Below are positions 1 to 7,934 of a stretch of 64,000 nucleotides of DNA, piece after piece; position 1 is the first letter of the stretch, and every line of letters begins with the position of its first letter. Made by a program: the position numbers and the translations under genes. The notes below the pieces were generated by a model. It saw only the letters and a program-made list of their open reading frames with translations, ran no database searches and was not told the DNA's origin. The stretch spans positions 310,001-374,000 of the forward strand of contig DATGZK010000077.1 of the NCBI GenBank assembly GCA_035489755.1, written 5' to 3'. The stretch comes from UBA9160 sp035489755. Its GTDB lineage: Bacteria; Myxococcota_A; UBA9160.

Positions 1-226
1 GGCGACGAAGTGCGGGAGCGCTCTGGGCATCGAGCAGCTCTCCGTCGAGATGCACGCTGCCTTGGTCTGGCGTTACGAGTCCGAGCGCCAGACGCAGCAG
101 CGTCGACTTTCCGCATCCGCTCGCGCCGATCAAAACCGTGGTGGTGTGGGGGGTGAAGTCCAGGTCGACCTCACGGACCGCCGGTGTCTTTTCAAAGGTC
201 TTGGAGACACCACGCAGCGACAGCAC
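1..226 (-). CDS. ABC transporter ATP-binding protein, N-terminal part (cut by window edge)
   Basis: Only the first 75 codons lie in the window. Reading from a GTG at 226, the protein begins VLSLRGVSKTF and shows a Walker A motif GASGCGKST at residues 34-42, followed by a segment of the kind that precedes the Q-loop. This is the standard start of an ABC importer/exporter nucleotide-binding subunit, which hydrolyses ATP on the cytoplasmic face of a membrane transporter. The GTG lies 4 bases after the stop of the DUF309 gene upstream, so the two are likely co-transcribed with apaG. The start could be a few codons further upstream because the frame is open there. The substrate cannot be told from this fragment; the signature motif and Walker B are outside the window. 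Confidence 0.8.
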   Translation of the reverse strand, partial: MLSLRGVSKTFEKTPAVREVDLDFTPHTTTVLIGASGCGKSTLLRLALGLVTPDQGSVHLDGELLDAQSAPALRR

Positions 227-230
227 GCGG

Positions 231-791
231 CTAGCTCCCGGAGAGTTCGAGCACCAAGGGTGCGGCCAGCGGAGGAACAACCCCGTGACGCTCGGCCTGA
301 AACACCGGGGCAAACGCCGCGTCGATGGCCTGAAGCAGCGCAGGCACGTCCACCCCCATAAAACGCTCGCCACGCGCCAGACGCTCTCGTTGGCAGACCG
401 CTACCAGCTTCCCGCGGGCCTCGCGCGCAAGACTGACGGAGCCCGCGGAACTGCGGACGTGGTGCTTAAGGAGTGCGGCAGCGAGCTGGATCAGGCCTTG
501 CAAGAACAGACGCTGGGTGCCTTCCGCCCGAGCCCAAAGACTCTCCCACGCCTCATGCGCTTCCCACCAGAAGGCGTGGTTGAAAAGATCGACTCCGTGG
601 ATGTAGCCCTCTTGCTCTTCCCATTGTTGGCACGGGAGAAGAGGCTCGCTGGCGAGACTTCCCGCGCCGGCGGCCTCGACCCTCTTGTCCGGGTGCGCAG
701 CCCCGCTCCCCGGCACGTAACGGCTCGCCGGAAGCGGTGCGCTGCCGTAGCGGGGAGGATGGGCGGGGAACGGGCGGGGCTCCTCTTGCAT
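231..791 (-). CDS. DUF309 family protein
   Basis: A 186-residue protein. Its centre (residues 65-86) carries the DUF309 hallmark, a helix reading GVDLFN followed by FWWEAHEAWESLW, and then an aliphatic stretch FLQGLIQLAAALLKHH. The DUF309 domain is a small all-helical fold of unknown biochemical role. The first ~55 residues are proline- and alanine-rich and look unstructured. The ATG at 791 was chosen because it falls 5 bases after the apaG stop; the open frame runs further upstream but would overlap apaG deeply. It sits between apaG and an ABC ATPase gene on the same strand with gaps of only a few bases, so it is probably the middle gene of an operon. Function unknown. Confidence 0.75.
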   Translation of the reverse strand: MQEEPRPFPAHPPRYGSAPLPASRYVPGSGAAHPDKRVEAAGAGSLASEPLLPCQQWEEQEGYIHGVDLFNHAFWWEAHEAWESLWARAEGTQRLFLQGLIQLAAALLKHHVRSSAGSVSLAREARGKLVAVCQRERLARGERFMGVDVPALLQAIDAAFAPVFQAERHGVVPPLAAPLVLELSGS

Positions 792-796
792 CGGGG

Positions 797-1186
797 TTAG
801 TTCATCGCGTAGGGCTCGGAGAGCGTGAAGGCTGCGATCTGCGCGTCGAAGCGTTCGCCAGCGGGTGTCACCATCTGATAGGTTCCCTGCATGGCACCGA
901 TGGACGTGCCTAGCGGACACGCCGAGGTGTACTCGAAGCTTTCACCCGGTCGCAGCGTCGGCTGCTCCCCCACCACGCCCGGGCCCTTCACTTCCTGTCG
1001 CCGACCCTCGGCATCGGTAATGATCCAGTGGCGTGAGAGGAGTTGCACGGTCTGAGAGCCCTCATTCGAGATGCGCACGGTGTACGCGAAAAACCATTCG
1101 CCATCTTCGGGCGCCGAGCGCTCGGCCACGTAACGCGACGTGACCTCGACCCGTATCCCTTTCGTCACCGCCTCGGAGCTGGGCAT
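797..1186 (-). CDS. apaG: ApaG domain protein
   Basis: A 129-residue protein that matches ApaG over its whole length. Visible marks are the N-terminal strand GIRVEVTSRYV, the WFFAYTVRISNEG stretch, SRHWIITDAEGR, the conserved VKGPGVVGEQPTLRPGESFEYTSAC region (residues about 67-90) and the MQGTYQMV strand near the C-terminus. ApaG is a single immunoglobulin-like (fibronectin-III-type) domain linked genetically to Co2+/Mg2+ resistance and dinucleotide polyphosphate metabolism, with no agreed enzymatic activity. It is divergent from the acyltransferase gene at 1277 and leads an apparent three-gene minus-strand unit (apaG, DUF309, ABC ATPase). The ATG at 1186 matches the usual ApaG length. Confidence 0.93.
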   Translation of the reverse strand: MPSSEAVTKGIRVEVTSRYVAERSAPEDGEWFFAYTVRISNEGSQTVQLLSRHWIITDAEGRRQEVKGPGVVGEQPTLRPGESFEYTSACPLGTSIGAMQGTYQMVTPAGERFDAQIAAFTLSEPYAMN

Positions 1187-1276
1187 GGCGCGAAGCTAGC
1201 CCATCCCGGCGCTCGGGGACCGCCCTTTCCTGGCGGCGCGACGCGGTGCTACACAGGGCGCGTGCAGCATCGGCTG

Positions 1277-2008
1277 ATGTCCCTTTGCTTCTGGATCTTC
1301 CTGGCGGTGAGCTCGGTCCTGCTGTTTCCGGTCGCCGTGTTGATTTGGGCGGCGACGGCGCTCTTCGACCGTAAGCTGATGGCGCTCCACCGCTTTACCT
1401 GCTTTTGGGGTTCACTTTACACCTGGCTTAACCCCGCCTGGCCCGTGCAGGTGATGGGGCGGGAGAAGATCCGGCCCGGCGTGGCGTACGTCATGGTCGC
1501 GAATCATCAGTCCCTTCTCGATATCCTCGTTCTGTTCCGACTCTTCCGGCACTTTAAGTGGGTTTCGAAGATCGAGAATTTCCGTATTCCCTTCATCGGC
1601 TGGAACATGAGCCTCAATCGTTACATCAAGCTGCGTCGCGGCGATCGAGAGAGCGGCGCGAAGATGATGCAGGCCTGCGAGCAAGCGCTCGCCGGCGGGA
1701 ACTCCATCATGATGTTTCCGGAGGGCACGCGCTCACTGGACGGCCGGCTACGCCCGTTTAAGCCCGGCGCATTTGCACTCGCGCAGCGCATGGGCGTGCC
1801 GCTGCTTCCGATCGTACTAGAAGGCACGGGCAACGCGCTGCCCAAGCGCGGCTTCGTGCTGCAGGGTCGCCATGAGATCCGGATCCGGGTGCTGGATGAG
1901 ATCCCCCACGAGGCATTCGCCACGGCCGAGCTGGCGAAGCTCGTGGAGAGCGTCCGCAGCCGCTTCGCGCTGGAGCTCGGAGAAAAGAACCTGCCGCAGG
2001 CGGGCTAG
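1277..2008 (+). CDS. 1-acyl-sn-glycerol-3-phosphate acyltransferase (PlsC family)
   Basis: A 243-residue membrane-associated acyltransferase. It would transfer an acyl chain to lysophosphatidic acid to form phosphatidic acid in phospholipid synthesis. Residues 4-30 form a hydrophobic membrane helix. The catalytic H-x4-D motif is NHQSLLD (His77, Asp82). The acyl-acceptor/phosphate motif is FPEGTRS (147-153), preceded by the substrate-pocket region around residues 98-121. Length is normal for PlsC. The ATG at 1277 is preferred; an in-frame GTG at 1262 would add five residues. It is divergent from apaG with about 90 bases between starts. Exact acyl specificity cannot be read from sequence. Confidence 0.9.
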   Translation: MSLCFWIFLAVSSVLLFPVAVLIWAATALFDRKLMALHRFTCFWGSLYTWLNPAWPVQVMGREKIRPGVAYVMVANHQSLLDILVLFRLFRHFKWVSKIENFRIPFIGWNMSLNRYIKLRRGDRESGAKMMQACEQALAGGNSIMMFPEGTRSLDGRLRPFKPGAFALAQRMGVPLLPIVLEGTGNALPKRGFVLQGRHEIRIRVLDEIPHEAFATAELAKLVESVRSRFALELGEKNLPQAG

Positions 2009-2196
2009 GGGCTCGGTCAAGAACGGGCCTCGCAGAGGGCCCGGCCGTCTCTCCCATGCCGCCCGCGCTCGGCGCGTTCTCTGCGATCTCCCTCGGCGGT
2101 CTTTCGCAAGTTTCCTCGAGAATCCCCTAGCTTGGAGAGCCTTCTGCCGTGAGCGGAGTCACAGTGTCTTCGGGGCACGGTGGCCGATAGAAGGGC

Positions 2197-2598
2197 ATGC
2201 GACCCGACCAGTTCGCACTCCTCCTCATGCTCCTCTCCACGCCCCAGCCGAAATCGACGCCTGCAATCCTTGGGACGTGGCAGTCGCAGGACCCGGTTGC
2301 GACAACAGGGGCAGCGTCGACTTCCTCCAGCGGAAGTTCGCTCGTGCAAGAGGCAACTGCGGCCCCGGCCCGCGTGAGACTGACCTTCAGTCCTGGCAGG
2401 TGCCACACGCACCATCCCACGATGGATGCGACGTATCCCTGCTCCATCAAGCCATCCGATCGAAGCTCCTTCGTGGTCGAGCACTTCGATCCCGAGCGGC
2501 ACCGGCGCGTGCGTCGCACCTTCGTGGTGGACGGAAACCGGATGTGGACACGGGCGAGCGACTCCGGGGCTACGGAAGTCTTTACCCGGGTGCGCTAG
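2197..2598 (+). CDS. small exported protein of unknown function
   Basis: A 133-residue reading frame. The start (MRPDQFALLLMLLSTPQPKS) looks like a short signal peptide, followed by ILGTWQSQ, a pattern often seen at the first strand of lipocalin-like secreted domains. The C-terminal half alternates charged and aromatic residues (FVVEHFDPERHRRVRRTF, then VDGNRMWTRASDSG), as in a beta-sheet domain. Four lysine-poor, arginine-rich stretches are typical of this genome. AAGGG lies one base too close to the ATG for a strong ribosome site, so the start is uncertain. I do not recognise the family. It stands alone between plsC and an SDR gene. Confidence 0.5.
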   Translation: MRPDQFALLLMLLSTPQPKSTPAILGTWQSQDPVATTGAASTSSSGSSLVQEATAAPARVRLTFSPGRCHTHHPTMDATYPCSIKPSDRSSFVVEHFDPERHRRVRRTFVVDGNRMWTRASDSGATEVFTRVR

Positions 2599-2986
2599 CC
2601 GTCGACGAGTTCGACCGCGCAGATCCGCAGCGCATCCCCTCACGAGCCTCGTCCCTTCCGTGATCCGTCGCGCGGGAGATGTCCCTCCCGTCGGCCTACG
2701 CTCGTGACGCGGCTGCGAGGCTGGGCCCCCCAGCACGCCCCACCGCACGCCCGTGACTGGCAGGGCAAGCTCTGAACGGGTACTCCTGCGACCTGGGGCC
2801 GGGGTTTGCGCTTTCGAGGCACCCGCTCGCAGAGCCCAGGCTTACCTTGCCGCGCCTCCGTCGCTACGGCTCGCGCACAAGGACGGGCGGAGAGGACGCG
2901 CGAACCAAGGCGCGGAGCCGATGAGTGAGATTGTGCGGGCTGCGGCGAAACGCGGGGCCTCGGGTCGGCCCCGGGCAAGGAGACCC
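2599..2986 (+). other. intergenic, no gene seen
   Basis: About 390 bases between the small exported protein and the SDR gene. Open frames here are short and have no family-like features. The only functional element visible is the strong ribosome site AAGGAG at 2978-2983, directly before the SDR start. No tRNA cloverleaf or convincing terminator hairpin was seen. Confidence 0.5.
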
Positions 2987-3835
2987 ATGGGCAAGCTCGA
3001 GGGCAAGGTTGCGCTGGTCACGGGGGCAAGCCGCGGCATCGGAAAGGCAGTCGCAAGCCTTTTCGCGGCCGAAGGGGCGCGCGTCGCCTGTGTGGCACGA
3101 ACGCTCAAGGAGGGCGAGCACAGGCTGTTTGAAGGCTCCCTCGAGACCACGGTGCGCGAGATTGCCGAAACGGGCGCAAGCGCAGCTGCGATCGTGGGCG
3201 ACGTCTCCCAGTGGGAGGATTGCGAGCGCATTGTCCACGAGGTGCGTACTGCGCTGGGACCGATCGACCTGCTGGTGAACAACGCGGCGCTCACCTACTT
3301 CGTCCCGATCGCGGAGTTCCCGCCGAAGAAGTGGCTGAAGTCGTTCGCGGTGAATGTGAACGGACCCTTCTTCCTGAGTCGGCTTGTGCTCGGAGAAATG
3401 ATCCAGCGTCGCACCGGCGCAATCGTGAATCTCTCGAGCGGTGCGGCGATTGGCCCGGGGCGAGGGCCGTACCCGGGAGCACCCATGCGCGGTGCGACGC
3501 TCTACGGGGCTGAGAAGGCCGCCCTCGAGCGCTTCACCCAGGGTTTGGCCGCCGAGGTTTACGCTTCGAACGTGTGTGTGACCTGCGTGTCGCCGTCCTT
3601 GGTGGTCCCGACACCGGGAGTGCTCCACCACCGCCTCCTCGATCGGCCCGACGCGCCCAACAGCGAGCCCGCGGAGTTGACTGCGCGCGCAGTGCTCCTT
3701 TTGGCCACGGCGCCCATCGAGAAGGTTGCGGGGCGCGTGACGTACAGCCAACAGATCCTCAAAGAGTTTGGCTGGATCGAGAAAGCCCGCGGCATCGGCG
3801 TTGACATACCAGGATCGGGCTACTCCCAGATCTGA
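2987..3835 (+). CDS. short-chain dehydrogenase/reductase (SDR)
   Basis: A 282-residue classical SDR, an NAD(P)-dependent oxidoreductase of a hydroxyl/keto group. The cofactor motif TGASRGIG is at residues 12-19, the structural NNAAL motif follows near 100, and the catalytic pair is in YGAEK after the NLSSGAA strand. A substrate loop rich in proline (GRGPYPGAPMRG) is inserted just before the active-site Tyr, which is unusual and may shape specificity. The ATG at 2987 is fixed by AAGGAG 5 bases upstream; the frame is open further upstream but that part has no SDR features. It is convergent with the diguanylate cyclase gene. Substrate unknown. Confidence 0.88.
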   Translation: MGKLEGKVALVTGASRGIGKAVASLFAAEGARVACVARTLKEGEHRLFEGSLETTVREIAETGASAAAIVGDVSQWEDCERIVHEVRTALGPIDLLVNNAALTYFVPIAEFPPKKWLKSFAVNVNGPFFLSRLVLGEMIQRRTGAIVNLSSGAAIGPGRGPYPGAPMRGATLYGAEKAALERFTQGLAAEVYASNVCVTCVSPSLVVPTPGVLHHRLLDRPDAPNSEPAELTARAVLLLATAPIEKVAGRVTYSQQILKEFGWIEKARGIGVDIPGSGYSQI

Positions 3836-3993
3836 AATCGAGGCCGAAAGATTCGAAGCGCCCGGCTCTGCACGGGACGCTTGCCCCGCGCCGGACGCGC
3901 CAAGGCGCAAGAACATCGTGGCTTCTGCGGACCTCCTTTTGCGGCCCGCGTTTCGAGGTTGGGGCGCATGAGCGGCCCCAAGGCGGTCCTCGC

Positions 3994-4899
3994 TCAGCGC
4001 TCCCGGGTGCGGACGACGAGGCGGTCGCGGCCTGCGCGCTTGGCCTCGTAGAGGGCCTCGTCCGCTGTCTTCACGAGGTCACCGGGCGCGAACGGATCGC
4101 GGCTGCCCTTGGTGCAGGCGAGTCCAGCGCTGCATCGAGTACGCACGAGCCCCCCGTCAGTCGTGACCGAGATCTCCCGGATGGCGTCCAGCACACGGAC
4201 CACCGCGCGGCGCGCGTCCATGCCCTCGGCTTGCGTATAGACGATGGCAAACTCATCACCCCCGAACCGGCAGGCTGTGTCGTAGGGCCGGCAGCAGCCA
4301 CGGATTGCCGAACCGACGCGGCGCAGCAGCTCGTCGCCGACGCCGTGGCCGTACTGGTCGTTCACGTCCTTAAAGTGGTCGAGATCGAGCAGGAGTACCG
4401 CCGCGGGCTGTCCCACGCGCTCGAAGGCAGCGGCGGCGGCGGCAAGGGCGTCGTCGAAGGCGGCGCGATTCTTGACGCCGGTCAGCGGATCGATCCACGC
4501 CTGGTCGCGCAAGAGATCGATCATGCGACGCAGTCGCAGCGCCGCGGCCACGCGCGCCCGCAGCTCCACCGGATCGAAGGGCTTCCGGATGTAGTCCGTG
4601 GCTCCGATTTCGAGAGCGCGTGCCAATCGCTGCACGTTGCTGTCGACCGTGAGAAAGAGGATGGGAACATCTCGTGTGCTGGGTGTCTCCTTTAGGTGTC
4701 GGCACAGCTTGAGGCCGTCCATGCGAGGCAAGTTCACGTCGAGCAGAATGATGTCGGGGCGCTCCCGGAGCGCGATCCGAAGACCTTCTTCGGGCTCGAA
4801 GGCATGGAGGACGCGTTCCACTCGGCCGGCGAGTTCACGTTCCAGCGCTTCGTGAACCACGCGGTCATCGTCCACGAGAAGGAGGCTTTCGGCCGACAT
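3994..4899 (-). CDS. response regulator diguanylate cyclase (PleD-like, REC-GGDEF)
   Basis: A 301-residue cytoplasmic signalling enzyme that would make cyclic di-GMP from two GTP when phosphorylated. Residues 5-120 are a receiver domain: acidic pocket VDDD (9-12), phospho-acceptor Asp54 in LLDVNLPRMDG, switch Thr84, and Lys106 in RKPF. Residues 133-298 are a GGDEF domain with the intact active-site motif GGDEF at 213-217. The inhibitory I-site RPYD is at 204-207, exactly five residues before it, so product feedback is predicted. A strong AAGGAGGGG site precedes the ATG at 4899. No histidine kinase gene is adjacent, so the partner kinase is elsewhere. Confidence 0.94.
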   Translation of the reverse strand: MSAESLLLVDDDRVVHEALERELAGRVERVLHAFEPEEGLRIALRERPDIILLDVNLPRMDGLKLCRHLKETPSTRDVPILFLTVDSNVQRLARALEIGATDYIRKPFDPVELRARVAAALRLRRMIDLLRDQAWIDPLTGVKNRAAFDDALAAAAAAFERVGQPAAVLLLDLDHFKDVNDQYGHGVGDELLRRVGSAIRGCCRPYDTACRFGGDEFAIVYTQAEGMDARRAVVRVLDAIREISVTTDGGLVRTRCSAGLACTKGSRDPFAPGDLVKTADEALYEAKRAGRDRLVVRTRER

Positions 4900-5249
4900 C
4901 GCCCCCTCCTTGGGAGAGCCGACGCGGTGCCGCGCCTTCCGGGCCCGGCACGCACGAAGGGGCTGCTTTTTTCTTCGGAGGACCGCCGAGAGGGCTTGAG
5001 GTTCGGGGGGTGCGCGGCGCGTGCGGAAGGAGCGGCCTTGCGTCGCGCTTCGATCAGGTCCGTTCGCGCCGTGCGATCCGGGCGCCCACGGGGCGTGACG
5101 ATGCGACGGCTCGATCCAAATCGCGCAAGGCGCGGGCGAATCCGCGCAGCTCGCTCAGCGAACTTCGATCGGGCATCATGCAGCAGGGCTGCGAAACGCT
5201 TCTAGGGCGGCAGGCCCGACGCGCGCGCGGCGCGATTCGAGGGGAGTCG
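4900..5249. other. intergenic between divergent diguanylate cyclase and cupin genes
   Basis: About 350 bases with no supported gene. Both flanking genes are transcribed away from it, so it must hold both promoters, but I could not pick convincing -35/-10 pairs. It contains a short run of T (around 4967-4973) and ends with the GGGGAG ribosome site of the cupin gene. Confidence 0.5.
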
Positions 5250-5585
5250 ATGACCGATTCGACGCGCAGGGGCGAGCAGGGATTTGTCTTTACCGACGCG
5301 GGGCAGACGCCCTTTCGTACCTCAACCTTTGCAGCGAAGGTCTGCGTGAAGGACCTGGGAACGGTCGAGGGTCGTTCGATGCAGCTCGTGAGATTCGAGC
5401 CGGGCGCCGTATTCCCTCTCCACGTCCACCGCGGCCCGGAGTTTGTCTACATCCTAGAGGGTGAACTCATCCAGCGCGGCAGGCGCCTCGGCCCCGGTTG
5501 GGCGAGCGTCGCCGCCACGGATTCCATCGACGACGACGTGCACAGCGAGTGCGGCTGCACCTTTCTCACGGTGTACTCGGAGTGA
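5250..5585 (+). CDS. cupin domain protein (ChrR-like)
   Basis: A 111-residue single cupin. The double-stranded beta-helix motif is visible as PGAVFPLHVHRGPEFVYILE, giving the usual metal ligands His-x-His and Glu, and the second cupin motif follows in the last third. The closing segment DDDVHSECGCTFLTVYS resembles the ChrR-like cupins that close anti-sigma factors, but here the cupin is free-standing with no zinc-binding helical domain in front. The start at 5250 is supported by GGGGAG 5 bases upstream. The last codons overlap the GTG of the next gene (GTGA), so the two are translationally coupled. Ligand or reaction unknown. Confidence 0.85.
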   Translation: MTDSTRRGEQGFVFTDAGQTPFRTSTFAAKVCVKDLGTVEGRSMQLVRFEPGAVFPLHVHRGPEFVYILEGELIQRGRRLGPGWASVAATDSIDDDVHSECGCTFLTVYSE

Positions 5586-6121
5586 GCGCCAAGCCCGCTG
5601 CCCTCCAGCGGTCGAACGCGGTTTGCATCGAAGTCGGCTACGACGCCGCAACGGATCGCGAGCTCTTCCTGCTCGAGCTTGATCGACTGGGGGAGCTGCC
5701 CGCGAAGCTGCGCCTCCCGACCCGCCATTTTGCCTGCCTGCTCGTGCTCGATGGCCGCGCGGCCCTCGCGGGCGATGTGCATCGCGCTGCCGCGAATCTC
5801 CTCGGCGGGGGGGCGGTGTATCTGTCCATATGGGGCCCGGCGTGCGCACGCGTCCGCTCCCTCATCGACGACGCCGTCCTCTTCTCGGAGACCGAAGCAA
5901 CGGAGGCGAGCATCGTCCTGACCGAGGATCACGAGGGAGAGCCCCTCGAGGACGCCCTCGTCCATCTGCTGGAGCGCAGCCTGCCGGCGGCCCGCTATGT
6001 CGAGAGCTGCCGGGCGGCGCTCGTCGTCCCAGTGAATGCTCCGGGCTGGGCCCTCGCGTGCCGAGAGGCACTGCGCGACCCCCGCGGATTCGTGGCCGGC
6101 TTGGCTTTGGGGGAAACTTGA
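5582..6121 (+). CDS. uncharacterised protein, coupled to cupin and Tam genes
   Basis: A 179-residue protein starting at a GTG that overlaps the cupin stop codon. It has no membrane helix or signal peptide. Hydrophobic strands (FACLLVLDGRAALAG, GGAVYLSIWGPAC, ASIVLTEDH) alternate with acidic helices (EPLEDALVHLLERSLP), suggesting a small alpha/beta fold. I do not recognise the family. Its stop TGA overlaps a TTG start of the methyltransferase gene, so three genes from 5250 to 6933 form a tightly coupled unit. The pattern GxxVYLSxWG near residue 80 and the SETEATEASIVLTEDH segment are the parts most worth searching. Confidence 0.65.
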   Translation: MSAKPAALQRSNAVCIEVGYDAATDRELFLLELDRLGELPAKLRLPTRHFACLLVLDGRAALAGDVHRAAANLLGGGAVYLSIWGPACARVRSLIDDAVLFSETEATEASIVLTEDHEGEPLEDALVHLLERSLPAARYVESCRAALVVPVNAPGWALACREALRDPRGFVAGLALGET

Positions 6122-6933
6122 ACGCGGGCCGGCAAGACCGCTCCAGCGAGTCGCCGCGCTGGGACCCCGCCCAGTACGCGCAGTTCCGCCGCGAACGGGC
6201 GAGGCCCTTCCACGACCTTCTCGCGCGCGTCCCGAACCGCGACATACGTGCGGTCGCGGATCTTGGCTGCGGCAGCGGCGAGCTCACGCGTGAGTTGCAA
6301 GAGCGCTGGCCACAGGCTGAGGTTTGGGGGGTCGATCAATCCGCCGAGATGCTTGCCAGCGCAACTGCGCTGCCGGGACCAGGGCATCTTTCGTTCGTCC
6401 GTTCGGATCTTCGGGAGTGGCGGCCGGGGCGCCCGCTCGACCTCATCGTCTCGAATGCCGCACTCCACTGGGTACCCGACCACGCGCCTCTGCTCGAGCA
6501 TCTGGCGGGGCTCCTCGCACCGGGCGGAGTGCTCGCCGTCCAGATCCCGAACAATTGGGAGGAGGCCTCCCACCGGATCCTTGCGGAGCTCTCCGCAGAA
6601 GAGCCGTGGGCGAGCCGCCTTGGCAGCGTGCATGGCCCGCAGCCGATTGCCAGCGCGGCTTGGTACCTCGAGCAACTCGTTCGCCTTGGGCTCGAGGCAG
6701 AGGCATGGGAGACGACCTACTACCACCCGCTCCCCGCTGCGAGCGCGATCGTCGATTGGATGAAAGGCACCGCGCTACGGCCGGTTCTTGCCGCGCTCTC
6801 CCAGGCCGACGCACGCGAGTTCGAGGCCGCGCTCGAGGGGCGAATTGCGCAGGCGTATGCACCCGGACCGCACGGGGTAATCTTCCCGTTCCGCCGGCTC
6901 TTTTTCGTCGCCCGCGCGCCTTTCGGGGCGTAG
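6118..6933 (+). CDS. tam: trans-aconitate 2-methyltransferase (Tam-like)
   Basis: A 271-residue class I SAM-dependent methyltransferase. The N-terminal WDPAQYAQFRRERARPFHDL segment is characteristic of Tam, which methylates trans-aconitate to remove this citric-acid-cycle inhibitor. The SAM-binding motif VADLGCGSGELTREL is at residues 47-61, the acidic loop after strand 2 is GVDQS, and the LIVSNAALHWVPDH motif follows. The start is taken as the TTG at 6118, which overlaps the upstream stop and has GGGGG about 4 bases before it; there is no ATG nearby that keeps the Tam N-terminus. It ends the coupled cupin-unknown-tam unit. Confidence 0.88.
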   Translation: MNAGRQDRSSESPRWDPAQYAQFRRERARPFHDLLARVPNRDIRAVADLGCGSGELTRELQERWPQAEVWGVDQSAEMLASATALPGPGHLSFVRSDLREWRPGRPLDLIVSNAALHWVPDHAPLLEHLAGLLAPGGVLAVQIPNNWEEASHRILAELSAEEPWASRLGSVHGPQPIASAAWYLEQLVRLGLEAEAWETTYYHPLPAASAIVDWMKGTALRPVLAALSQADAREFEAALEGRIAQAYAPGPHGVIFPFRRLFFVARAPFGA

Positions 6934-6966
6934 GCGCATGGGAACTATTCCCTTCGAGGTGCCTGC

Positions 6967-7419
6967 GTGAGCCCTTCCCCCACTACGTTCGAGAAACCGA
7001 GCTCCGCCGAGCTGCTGTTCAATCGCGCCGTCGGATTTTTCGTCGGGTTGGGCATCGGCTTCCGCCACAACTATCTCCTGCAAGTGCGCGGCCGCACGAG
7101 CGGCAAGCTCTACTCGACGCCGGTCGATGTACTGAGCCTTCGGGGCAGCCGGTACCTGGTCGCACCTCGGGGCAACACGCAGTGGGTGCGAAACGCGCTC
7201 GCGGCGGGTCGCATAACCCTGAAGAAGGGTCTGCAGCGCACGGAGTTCGAGTTGAGGACCATCCCTGACGCGCAGAAGCCAGAGCTCCTGAAAGCGTATC
7301 TCGACCAGTTCAAGCTCAGTGTCGGTCGCTTCTTCCCCATCCCAGCGGGATCCCCGCCTGCTGCGTTCGCACCCCTCGCGAGTCGGTATCCCGTGTTCGA
7401 GCTTGTCGCGACGCGCTGA
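6967..7419 (+). CDS. nitroreductase/quinone reductase of the deazaflavin-dependent (Ddn-like) family
   Basis: A 150-residue protein of the split-barrel flavin family that includes mycobacterial Ddn. The LLQVRGRTSGKLYSTPVDVL segment and the following RYLVAPRGNTQWVRNALAAG stretch are the family signature: strand, basic loop, and the G-x-x-x-W-V-x-N cofactor helix. Related enzymes use coenzyme F420 to reduce quinones or nitro groups; use of F420 here is an inference, but an LLM-type oxidoreductase also occurs at 60827. It starts with GTG 33 bases after the tam stop, in the same direction, and may belong to that operon. Confidence 0.75.
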   Translation: MSPSPTTFEKPSSAELLFNRAVGFFVGLGIGFRHNYLLQVRGRTSGKLYSTPVDVLSLRGSRYLVAPRGNTQWVRNALAAGRITLKKGLQRTEFELRTIPDAQKPELLKAYLDQFKLSVGRFFPIPAGSPPAAFAPLASRYPVFELVATR

Positions 7420-7565
7420 CAAGGGGCGCCTTCGAAGCCCTTGCCAAAATGCGCTTCCCGCCTCGTGTCCTCGCCCTTCCCCGTGGAAGGTCCGCTTCCG
7501 CGCTAACCACGAGCCGTTCGGTCGGGACGCCGCATGCTTCAGGGACCTCGCGTATCTTCCGAAGC

Positions 7566-7934
7566 GTGCGGATCTGCTCCCTCGACCACGTTCAGCTCGC
7601 GATGCCTGCGGGCGGCGAAGACAAGGCACGCGCCTTCTACTGCGGCGTGCTTGGTCTTGCCGAAGTCGCCAAGCCCTCAAACCTCGCCGCGCGAGGTGGA
7701 TGTTGGTTCGAGAGCGAGGGCGTGAAGATCCATCTCGGCGTCGAACGCGAGTTCCGGCCGGCGACCAAGGCGCATCCCGCGCTTCGCGTCTCCGGGCTCA
7801 CGGAGCTGATCGAACGCTGCCGAAGGGGGGGCTATCTCGTGGTCGATGACGAGCCGCTCGACGGCTACCGCCGCGCGTATCTCGCAGATCCGTTCGGCAA
7901 CCGGATCGAGGTGATGGAGCCAACCGCGGGCTAG
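7566..7934 (+). CDS. glyoxalase/VOC family protein
   Basis: A 122-residue vicinal-oxygen-chelate protein made of two beta-alpha-beta-beta-beta modules. The opening ICSLDHVQLAMPAG supplies the first metal ligand (His8), and the close FGNRIEVMEPTAG supplies the usual last ligand Glu115. Members include glyoxalase I, dioxygenases and fosfomycin-resistance enzymes; the LDHVQLAMPAG form is common among uncharacterised glyoxalases. The GTG at 7566 gives a normal domain start, although no strong ribosome site is present. Its 3-prime end overlaps the end of the convergent serC gene by four bases. Confidence 0.8.
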   Translation: MRICSLDHVQLAMPAGGEDKARAFYCGVLGLAEVAKPSNLAARGGCWFESEGVKIHLGVEREFRPATKAHPALRVSGLTELIERCRRGGYLVVDDEPLDGYRRAYLADPFGNRIEVMEPTAG

